Below are positions 57,666 to 64,000 of a DNA stretch of 64,000 nucleotides, piece by piece. The stretch's first letter is position 1. Each line of letters starts with the position of its first letter. The notes beneath the pieces were generated by a model. It did not search any database. It saw nothing but the letters and a program-made list of their open reading frames with translations, and was not told where the DNA came from. A program made the translations under genes and the position numbers. Source of the DNA: Bdellovibrio sp. ZAP7 (GTDB taxonomy: Bacteria > Bdellovibrionota > Bdellovibrionia > Bdellovibrionales > Bdellovibrionaceae); contig NZ_CP030082.1 of NCBI RefSeq assembly GCF_006874645.1, positions 434,001-498,000 of the forward strand, given 5' to 3'.

Positions 57666-58559
57666 ATGACGAATGATCCAAACGCTCTCAAAGAACGCAT
57701 TTCTGATTTAGAACATGAACTAGCTGTGAAAGAAGCAGAAGTTCATCGTTATCGTTTGGAACTGGGTAAAGCCAATCAAGCTCTGGAGAAAATGATTCAT
57801 CAGATGAATCAGGAATTGAAGCTTGCTCAGGCGCTGCAGAAAAAACTTTCCCCCACAGAATTACCCAATGTTCAAGGTTTCGAGTTTTCCACCAAGTTTT
57901 TGCCGGGGACTCGTTCGGGTGGGGATTACTTCGACATTTTCGAACATGAAGACAAATTGAAGTTTGGAATTCTGATTTCCAGTGCGACTGGATACTCCCT
58001 GTCCTCGATGCTTCTTTCGGTTATCATTAAAATTTCATCTCAGATGGAAGCACGCCGCGGGCTTGAAGCTCACAAAGTTGTGGGTATATTGGCAAATGAC
58101 GTAGTACCGAACATCACGAACGACGATCGTGCGAATATCTTTTATGGTGTCGTCGATCGACGCAGTTATGAATTTCAGTATTGTTCAGTTGGCGACATCG
58201 ATGGCTTTCACCAGATCTATGGCAAGGATGCACTATCGGAACTTATGGCGACGGGGCCGAGCTTAGGTAAGGATTTTAACACGGAGCCTCAAAGTCGCAC
58301 CATTCAACTGAACCCCCGTGATAGACTGATTTTGGCGACCGAAGGCCTCAAAAACTCTCAGAACTCTTTGGGAGTTGGCTGGGGTGGGCATAATCTGATG
58401 GACGCCATATCAAAAGCGCCTCGTCAGGGGGTGCACGAGCTGCGTAACGAGATTCTTTATGCGAACCAAAAATATTCCGGTAAAGAGGATCCCGTCAGAG
58501 ATCAGACTCTGATCGTCACTGAGGTGAAGGATCGAGTGATCAAGCTTGCCAAGAACTAG
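57666..58559 (+). CDS. SpoIIE/RsbU-type PP2C phosphatase, metal site partly altered
   Basis: 297 aa. N-terminal coiled coil (residues 5-60), then a SpoIIE-type domain. GTRSGGDYFD (81-90) keeps the first metal Asp. The usual DVxGHG is ISSATGYSLSS (104-114), so that Asp and the GHG are gone. TDG is ATEG. RDQTLIV keeps the final Asp. Such enzymes reverse phosphorylation of anti-sigma antagonists; with these changes activity is doubtful. No sigma partner lies nearby. Confidence 0.8.
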   Translation: MTNDPNALKERISDLEHELAVKEAEVHRYRLELGKANQALEKMIHQMNQELKLAQALQKKLSPTELPNVQGFEFSTKFLPGTRSGGDYFDIFEHEDKLKFGILISSATGYSLSSMLLSVIIKISSQMEARRGLEAHKVVGILANDVVPNITNDDRANIFYGVVDRRSYEFQYCSVGDIDGFHQIYGKDALSELMATGPSLGKDFNTEPQSRTIQLNPRDRLILATEGLKNSQNSLGVGWGGHNLMDAISKAPRQGVHELRNEILYANQKYSGKEDPVRDQTLIVTEVKDRVIKLAKN

Positions 58560-58610
58560 CTGGTTTTATATGACTTATTTTATTCTACTTCCACTGGAAA
58601 GGAACCCCAC

Positions 58611-59750
58611 ATGGCTGAAGTAAATATCTACGAAGGCGCTTTAGATAAAGGTCTTGAAGGCGTAGTCGCTTGTACAACGAAAGTATCTTTCATCGTTGGC
58701 GATAATCTTAATTTCCGCGGTTACACAATCGACGATTTGGCTGCGAACTCTACATTCGAAGAAGTTACGTACCTTCTTTGGAATGACAAACTTCCGAACG
58801 CTTCTGAGTTGGAAAAGTTCTCTAAAGAACTTCACGGCGAAATGGCATTGTCTCCAGACTTCATCAAAGTTTTGAAAGGCATTCCAACTGACGTTCACCC
58901 AATGGGTTGGTTGCGTACAGCTGTATCTTTGATGGCTCACTATGATAAAGATGCTAACGATATGTCTGCGGAAGCAAACCTTCGTAAGTCTGTTCGTTTG
59001 ACAGCTAAAATGGGAACTCTTCTTTGCGCATTCGATGCAATCCGCAAAGGTAAAGAGCCTGTAGCTCCAAAAACTGACAAGTCTATTGCTTGGAACATGA
59101 TGTACATGCTTGCTGGCGGTAAAGAGCCAAACGCTGAACACGTAAAAGTAATGGACACTTGCTTGATTCTTCACGCTGACCATGAATTGAACTGTTCTGC
59201 ATTCGCAACTCGCGTAACAGCTTCTTCATTGTCTGATCTTCACTCTGCAATCGTTTCTGCGATTGGCGCGTTGAAAGGTCCATTGCACGGTGGTGCAAAT
59301 GAGCAGGTTATCTTGATGCTTCAAAAAATCGGCACAATGGATAAAGCTCAACAGTTCGTTAAAGATGCTCTTCAAGCCAAAGAAAAAGTGATGGGTATCG
59401 GTCACCGCGTTTACAAAAACGGCGACCCACGTGCTCGTATCCTTCGCACTATGTCTGAAAAATTGACTAAAGCGGCTGGCATGGAAACTATGTATCAAAT
59501 GTCGACTTTGATCGACGATACAATGTTCAATGAAAAAGGTTTGATGCCGAACGTGGATTTCTATTCTGCGACTGTGTACTTCTCAATGGGTATCCCGACT
59601 GATTTGTTCACTCCGATCTTTGCAGCTTCTCGTATTTCTGGCTGGTGCGCTCACGCGTTCGAGCAATACGCGAACAACCGTATCTACCGCCCTCGTGGTA
59701 AATGGGCTGGTAAAGAAGGTTTGACTTGGAAACCAGTAAGCCAACGATAG
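58611..59750 (+). CDS. gltA: Citrate synthase (short type)
   Basis: 379 aa, typical of the short citrate/2-methylcitrate synthase group. It joins oxaloacetate and acetyl-CoA. Catalytic His226 (GPLHGGANE), His265 (GIGHRVYKNGDPRA) and Asp316 (PNVDFYSATVY) are present; C-terminal NRIYRPRGKW binds CoA. Codon use is strongly biased as for a highly expressed gene. Ribosome site AAAGGAA, own terminator. Confidence 0.96.
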   Translation: MAEVNIYEGALDKGLEGVVACTTKVSFIVGDNLNFRGYTIDDLAANSTFEEVTYLLWNDKLPNASELEKFSKELHGEMALSPDFIKVLKGIPTDVHPMGWLRTAVSLMAHYDKDANDMSAEANLRKSVRLTAKMGTLLCAFDAIRKGKEPVAPKTDKSIAWNMMYMLAGGKEPNAEHVKVMDTCLILHADHELNCSAFATRVTASSLSDLHSAIVSAIGALKGPLHGGANEQVILMLQKIGTMDKAQQFVKDALQAKEKVMGIGHRVYKNGDPRARILRTMSEKLTKAAGMETMYQMSTLIDDTMFNEKGLMPNVDFYSATVYFSMGIPTDLFTPIFAASRISGWCAHAFEQYANNRIYRPRGKWAGKEGLTWKPVSQR

Positions 59751-59797
59751 TTTGATTCATTCCGACTCTGGTCGGATTGGAAAATATTTTGGTCTGT

Positions 59798-59825
59798 AAA
59801 GGGAGTCGCAAGACTCCCTTTTTCT
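59798..59825 (+). terminator. Intrinsic terminator after citrate synthase
   Basis: AAAGGGAGTC / GACTCCCTTT stem, GCAA loop, T run. Confidence 0.95.
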
Positions 59826-59945
59826 TTTTGCATCTTCACAAATCCATCCATTTAGAATCTGAAATTTTCTAGGCTACGGCCTTGATGGCTCTAACATATT
59901 CACTGGCTCAGGATGAGTATGGAATAGAGACGGCAAGGAGAAGCT

Positions 59946-61526
59946 ATGAATATGTTCTGGAAAAGAATTCTCGTTCTTTTGGTGGCTTTTGGCTTTTATT
60001 CTGCTGATAAAAGTTATGCGCAGCTTGAAGCGCAAAACCCTTTCCTGGAAACGGAACCGCAATTTGCTCCTGGGGATTACACGCGGCTTTTTTCGAACAT
60101 GAGTGTCGACGATATGCGAGCGACGATGTTGAAATCCTGGGTGCATGGTGTGAATCCCGTTTATTACTGGCGCCCTGATATGGAAAAAGCTTTTCAAGAG
60201 GGCGGAGCGAGTTCTCCCGGATTGAAAGCTAAAACCGACGATAACTACCTTAAACTTTTGCAGGACATCTCCATCGGAAGTGCCAATCCCGTTTTGATGG
60301 GAACGGATGTTAAGTTCGTGCAGAAAAAATTCCTCTCGCCAAAATATTTGCAAATGTTGATTAGCTCCAGCGGCTCCCGCCCGGATCTGCTGATGGATAA
60401 TTTGGCGCCGCAAAATCCCCCTTACAATGCGCTGAAGGCGGCGATTGCGAAAGTCTATCCAGCCTGCGGTGATGGTACTTGGACACCTCTGAAACCATTT
60501 AAAAAACCTTTAAAACTTGGCATGAAAAACCCTGGCGTAATTGATTTGAAAAAACGTTTAAATCTTCTGGGTTATCCGATCGTGAATTTCGACGAGACGT
60601 TCGATAGGGAAGCACAACTTGCTGTGAATGATATCCAGTGGAATCTTCATTGGAAGCCTGATGGGATTCTTTCTCCAGGTGGGCGCACATGGAATTTTTT
60701 AAGTGTTTCTTGTAAAGACCGGACACGGCAGATTCAAGCAGACATGGAGAAAATGCGTTGGTTCCCGCAAACATTCCCAGACAGATACATTTTTGTAAAC
60801 ACCGCGATGACCTACTTTGGGATGATCGACAAAACGCAACCTGAACGCTTTACGATGGCATTTAAAACCATCAATGGTCGTCCTGAAAGAAAAACACCCA
60901 CAATGGCAGACAGCCTGGTACGGGTGATTTTAAATCCCTTCTGGATTGTGCCGCCGACGATTTTCATTCAAGACAAAGTCGAGGATATCAAGAAACTGAA
61001 TTATTGGGAGATTAATGCTTATTTTGATTCTCACAATTACGAAGTCTGGAACAAGGAATTCACGCGCAGACTGGATCCTGCAAGTATCAACTGGTGGGCT
61101 TATGATAGCGCCCAAGATGCTGACATCTATATTCGCCAAAAACCTCACCTGGGAAATGCTTTAGGTATTGTGAAGTTTGAGCTGACGAATTCCTTTGCGA
61201 TCTATCTGCATGACACCAACCAACGAGAACTTTTTGTGGAGGCAAACCGCCAACTTAGTTCTGGATGTGTGCGCTTGGAAAAACCATTGGATCTGGCAGA
61301 GTACTTATTGCGTGGAACGCCATGGGATCGCCAAGCGATTGAAAATACGATCGCAAAACCCGGCCAGGTTATGACCAAGGATACTAAAATTTCTTTGAAA
61401 GAGCCAGTCGCGGTTTATATCGGCTTTATCACTTCGCAAATGTTCTCTGATAAGGTGATTCGTTTCGCGACGGATTCCTACAATCAAAATGCTAAAGTTT
61501 TATCTTTGATGAGGGCTCCTTTTTAG
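59946..61526 (+). CDS. L,D-transpeptidase, YcbB/LdtD-like
   Basis: 526 aa. Signal peptide ends near SYA-Q. Scaffold region, then a peptidoglycan-binding segment (about 195-255: KNPGVIDLKKRLNLLGYP, FDREAQLAVNDIQWN). The catalytic domain has YLHDTNQRELF and RQLSSGCVRLEKP with Cys441 and the conserved His and Arg. It forms 3-3 crosslinks or modifies wall stems in the periplasm. Predators use such enzymes to remodel prey wall, but the target here cannot be told. Ribosome site AAGGAG. Confidence 0.94.
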   Translation: MNMFWKRILVLLVAFGFYSADKSYAQLEAQNPFLETEPQFAPGDYTRLFSNMSVDDMRATMLKSWVHGVNPVYYWRPDMEKAFQEGGASSPGLKAKTDDNYLKLLQDISIGSANPVLMGTDVKFVQKKFLSPKYLQMLISSSGSRPDLLMDNLAPQNPPYNALKAAIAKVYPACGDGTWTPLKPFKKPLKLGMKNPGVIDLKKRLNLLGYPIVNFDETFDREAQLAVNDIQWNLHWKPDGILSPGGRTWNFLSVSCKDRTRQIQADMEKMRWFPQTFPDRYIFVNTAMTYFGMIDKTQPERFTMAFKTINGRPERKTPTMADSLVRVILNPFWIVPPTIFIQDKVEDIKKLNYWEINAYFDSHNYEVWNKEFTRRLDPASINWWAYDSAQDADIYIRQKPHLGNALGIVKFELTNSFAIYLHDTNQRELFVEANRQLSSGCVRLEKPLDLAEYLLRGTPWDRQAIENTIAKPGQVMTKDTKISLKEPVAVYIGFITSQMFSDKVIRFATDSYNQNAKVLSLMRAPF

Positions 61527-61548
61527 GAAGCCCTTCGGGGAAAATTCT

Positions 61549-62442
61549 TTATTTATTGTGGGAACGAATGACGATGGTGGGAACGGTGCTGCTCATGATC
61601 GTTTCGCGTGCGGTGCTACCTAAGAAAGCTTTTACGAAAGAACTTCGTCCATGGGTTCCCATTACCAGATACTGATAATTTCCCGACGCTGATTCGTTAG
61701 CAATCGCTGTCTGGGAGGTCGGCTGATGAGAGTCCATCTTAAAGGAGCATTTCACGCCATCGGCTTTAAAGCCTTTTACTTTTTTAAGCAGTGCTTCTTT
61801 GGACTCTGCATACAAAGTATCGATCGTCGATTGATCCATGAATGCCGTTCCAGAAGCTGCCGCATATTGTTCAGCAATTCGTAATGATTCAAGAGCCGAA
61901 TAGATCAAGACCACTTCAAGGCTTAAAGCCTTTGCCAGTTTTTTTGCATAGGCTTCCGCGCGACGACTATTGTGAGTTAGATCTGTGGCGAGGAGAATTT
62001 TACCTTTTCCTACCGGCGCCTTGGTAACTTTTGGTCCAATAACCATGACTGGGATAACGGCATTGCGAACGACTTCTTCAGCGACACTGCCTAAGAAAAA
62101 TCTTTCCAAACCTTTTTTGCCTTGGGTGCCGATTACAACCAAACCGGGTTGCGGGGCGCTGGTTTCCAGACGAAAAATTTCGTCCACGGGATTTCCGAAA
62201 GCTTCAATCACTTGAATTTTCTTGCTGCTTTGGCGGATTTTCTCCAAAGTCGTTTGAATACGTGTGCGTTCATTGGTTTTCATGGTGATATCGATAGGAT
62301 TTTGAACGTACAACAGTCTGACGGGGGCGTTTAGTTTCTCGGCCAGATTCAATCCGCACTGGCGGACCATTTCGGACCGAGCTTTTGCACCGGGAGATAC
62401 ATCGAAAACATCATCGGCAATTAACATATACTTAGACGCCAT
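61549..62442 (-). CDS. Tandem universal stress protein (two UspA domains)
   Basis: 297 aa from ATG 62442 (GAGG upstream); a GTG two codons earlier is possible. Two UspA domains, about 3-140 and 150-297. Both keep the ATP-binding motif G-x2-G-x9-G-S: GTQGKKGLERFFLGS and GTHGRSSFVKAFLGS. Cytoplasmic stress protein; ATP-binding type. Convergent with the L,D-transpeptidase gene, divergent from the HIT gene. Confidence 0.93.
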   Translation of the reverse strand: MASKYMLIADDVFDVSPGAKARSEMVRQCGLNLAEKLNAPVRLLYVQNPIDITMKTNERTRIQTTLEKIRQSSKKIQVIEAFGNPVDEIFRLETSAPQPGLVVIGTQGKKGLERFFLGSVAEEVVRNAVIPVMVIGPKVTKAPVGKGKILLATDLTHNSRRAEAYAKKLAKALSLEVVLIYSALESLRIAEQYAAASGTAFMDQSTIDTLYAESKEALLKKVKGFKADGVKCSFKMDSHQPTSQTAIANESASGNYQYLVMGTHGRSSFVKAFLGSTARETIMSSTVPTIVIRSHNK

Positions 62443-62545
62443 ATACACCTCGCAGAATTAATTCTACTCCTTGTCACAAACGAATGTCATTGCCTGACTT
62501 CAAATCGCAATTCTATACTAGGGGCCAAATACAAGAGGTGCATGA

Positions 62546-62938
62546 ATGGCTTCCGTTTTTACTAAAATCATCAGTGGTGAGTTTCCTTGTTACAAAATTT
62601 ATGAAGACGACAAAGTCCTGTCATTTTTGGCATTGGATCAGGTCAATTTAGGCCACACATTGGTGATCTGCAAAGAAGAAATCAATCATTGGACGGAAGT
62701 CCCTGCCGATACATATGCGCATCTACATAAAGTTTCCCAAAAGATCGGTAAAGCAATTTTGAAAGCATCGGGTTCACCCCGGGTTGGACAAATGGTGGCA
62801 GGTTTTGAAGTGCCACACTATCACTTGCACTTGATTCCGGCGTGGTCGATTCCAGATTTGGATTTTAAAAAAGCCACACGTCGCTCTGATGATGAAATGA
62901 AAAAGATCCAGCAAGAGATCATTAAGAATTTGGCGTAA
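62546..62938 (+). CDS. HIT-family nucleotide hydrolase
   Basis: 130 aa. FTKIISGEFPCYKIYEDDKVLSFL, GHTLVICKEEINHW and the HIT triad HYHLHLIP (His91, 93, 95). Typical small bacterial HIT protein acting on adenosine mono- or dinucleotide substrates. Ribosome site AAGAGGTG. Three bases before the DUF1653 gene. Confidence 0.95.
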   Translation: MASVFTKIISGEFPCYKIYEDDKVLSFLALDQVNLGHTLVICKEEINHWTEVPADTYAHLHKVSQKIGKAILKASGSPRVGQMVAGFEVPHYHLHLIPAWSIPDLDFKKATRRSDDEMKKIQQEIIKNLA

Positions 62939-62940
62939 TC

Positions 62941-63174
62941 ATGGCATCAGAGCAATTACCCATCAGTGGCGCGATCTACAAGCATTACAAAGGAAAGCTC
63001 TATCAAGTGATCGGAGTGGGCAAACACTCTGAAACCATGGAAGAAGTGGTTTTGTATCAATGCCTTTATGAAAATTCATTGGGCCGTTTGTGGACTCGTC
63101 CATTAGCCATGTGGAACGAACTCGTTGAAGTCGACGGCAAAAAAATTCCACGCTTCCAGTTCCAATTCAATTAA
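62941..63174 (+). CDS. DUF1653 domain protein
   Basis: 77 aa. The DUF1653 pattern is complete: IYKHYKGKLYQVIGVGKHSETMEEVVLYQCLYE, GRLWTRPLAMWNELVEVDGKKIPRFQF. Small single-domain cytoplasmic protein of unknown role. Cotranscribed with the HIT gene. The GGTAC repeat array begins 10 bp after the stop. Confidence 0.92.
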   Translation: MASEQLPISGAIYKHYKGKLYQVIGVGKHSETMEEVVLYQCLYENSLGRLWTRPLAMWNELVEVDGKKIPRFQFQFN

Positions 63175-63184
63175 TCAAAAAGGC

Positions 63185-63330
63185 AAAAAGGTACGTCCTT
63201 ACCTAAAAAGGTACTTCCTTACTTGCTATAAAAAAAAGCCACCGGTGGATACCCGTGGCTTTTTTAATTTTTAATCGGGTAAGGCCCTACCTTTTTAAGG
63301 CCCTACCTTTTTAGGTAAGGACGTACCTTA
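63185..63330. repeat. Inverted repeat arms around a terminator (GGTAC repeat, copy 2)
   Basis: Left arm 63185-63224 (AAGGTACGTCCTTACCT then AAAAAGGTACTTCCTTACTT). Right arm 63276-63330 holds several reverse copies, ending AGGTAAGGACGTACCTTA. The last TTA is the reverse complement of the stop codon of the leftward gene, exactly as at 10946-10948. Confidence 0.85.
63232..63266. terminator. Bidirectional terminator inside the repeat array
   Basis: AAAAGCCACCGG / CCCGTGGCTTTT with TGGATA loop; T-rich outward both ways. Confidence 0.9.
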
Positions 63331-63666
63331 TTCTGGGATTTGGCAGCTTACTTCTAGTAGGACGTCTCTTCTCCAGATGGTGTTAACAACGGAGTCGCCG
63401 GCTTTCAGTAAAGTTGCGTCGGCGTAGTAGCGGCCTTCACCTGGAATATCAAAAATTTCTAGAGATACACGGCTGCCGTCGTTGTTGCGGATGCGGAAGC
63501 TGAAACCGTCGATGTCACCAATTTTACCGTAGCCGTTCAGAGCAGGCTTGATGACCGTCTCCAATTGCTTGTCGTTGTTTTCAGTAACTGTGCAGGCTAC
63601 CTTCAGATCCGCCGCGTGTGCGACTGTGCCTGTAAGAATCAATGCAGCCAAAGCTAGTGATTTCAT
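63328..63666 (-). CDS. Small secreted hypothetical protein
   Basis: 112 aa. Signal peptide MKSLALAALILTGTVAHA. Mature beta-rich domain with an N-terminal Cys (VACTVTEN) and a C-terminal Cys (EVSCQIPE), probably linked. Similar in size and layout to the protein at 9673-10068. Ribosome site AGGAGGAA. Its stop codon comes from the repeat arm. Confidence 0.78.
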   Translation of the reverse strand: MKSLALAALILTGTVAHAADLKVACTVTENNDKQLETVIKPALNGYGKIGDIDGFSFRIRNNDGSRVSLEIFDIPGEGRYYADATLLKAGDSVVNTIWRRDVLLEVSCQIPE

Positions 63667-63847
63667 GCGTTCCTCCTAGAACATCCCGACTCCATCTCCG
63701 TTGGAGCCTATCTTTATTACACAGGGCTATCTTTTATTCTCAATCCATTCTCAGTTAGCGTTCAGATCAATAGTTCTTAGGGCACCCAAATTGACGTTTG
63801 TGAAGGCCGAATATATGACTGCCGCCATTGGAGAATTAAAATTGATT

Positions 63848-64000
63848 ATGCGTGTTATAGCCCTTTCCCTTCTTCTATCTTTGCAGGCCTTTGCCCAAGA
63901 GAAAACTGTTAATGAAGTGACTCCATCCGTTCAGGCCGTTGCTCCAGCTCCTTCGCCTAGCGTATCTCCTTCACCCACTCCTGGTGGTACACCGGAACCA
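63848..64000 (+). CDS. Secreted protein, 3' end outside the window
   Basis: 51 codons are visible. Signal peptide MRVIALSLLLSLQAFA, cleavage before QEKTV, then a Pro/Ser/Ala/Thr-rich stretch typical of periplasmic linkers. A TTG at 63842 has better spacing from GGAG (63830), and an ATG at 63815 is also in frame. Product cannot be named. Confidence 0.6.
   Translation, partial: MRVIALSLLLSLQAFAQEKTVNEVTPSVQAVAPAPSPSVSPSPTPGGTPEP

Noticed and set aside
1-64000. CRISPR array, prophage, insertion sequence or integron
   Set aside because: No regularly spaced direct repeats, no transposase, integrase or phage structural genes were seen.
1-64000. tRNA or rRNA genes
   Set aside because: No cloverleaf-type segments or rRNA motifs recognised in intergenic regions.

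Overview
The window looks like chromosome of a Bdellovibrio-type predatory bacterium (Bdellovibrionota). This is inferred from gene content: a TIGR02147/DUF4423 protein, many small secreted orphan proteins, a CFI-box protein, a flgFGAHIJ-flgM-flgN-flgKL-csrA-fliW block, and several cell-wall enzymes (MltD-like transglycosylase, YcbB-like L,D-transpeptidase). Base composition is moderate with no large foreign island. I saw no rRNA, tRNA, CRISPR array, insertion sequence or prophage. Coding density is high and most transcription units end in clear stem-loop terminators.

Layout. 0-5 kb: a secreted CFI-box protein coupled to an outer-membrane-type protein, a repeat-rich gap, then a leftward trio ending in a TIGR02147 protein. 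5-7 kb: truA-rplM-rpsI. 7-11 kb: a prolyl oligopeptidase lipoprotein and small secreted proteins. 11-20 kb: leftward recX-alaS and a metallophosphoesterase, then rightward acyl-CoA synthetase, KH protein, pgpA-cinA/pncC and recA. 20-27 kb: an accessory stretch of small periplasmic proteins and lipoproteins, including a 27-codon ORF with its own terminator. 27-29 kb: aspartate kinase and MltD-like transglycosylase. 29.5-40.3 kb: flagellar rod, ring, hook-junction and regulatory genes. 43.9-52.3 kb: menaquinone genes menA-menC-menE, a thioesterase that may be the missing DHNA-CoA hydrolase, a polyprenyl synthase and a second MenA-like prenyltransferase. 52-64 kb: rsmJ, a divergent Na/Pi-type membrane protein, a metalloprotease-DUF4105 protein, a PP2C-like protein, citrate synthase, L,D-transpeptidase, tandem Usp, HIT and DUF1653 proteins.

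How they fit together. The flagellar block carries its own controls: FlgM (anti-sigma-28), CsrA and its antagonist FliW. I see a good sigma-54-type -24/-12 element before flgF and a good sigma-28-type promoter before csrA. Two unlinked genes for related small secreted proteins (DUF2388-like) also have sigma-54-type elements, which suggests co-regulation.

The least explained material is non-coding. There are hairpins with GGA in the loop (one directly downstream of csrA), repeat arms around terminators that supply the stop codons of flanking genes, a roughly 150-bp palindrome, and a perfect 31-bp inverted repeat inside the flgI-flgJ junction. FlgJ itself has a C-terminal domain that resembles LytM/M23 but lacks the catalytic residues, in place of the usual muramidase. 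All assignments come from reading the sequence; no database search was run.
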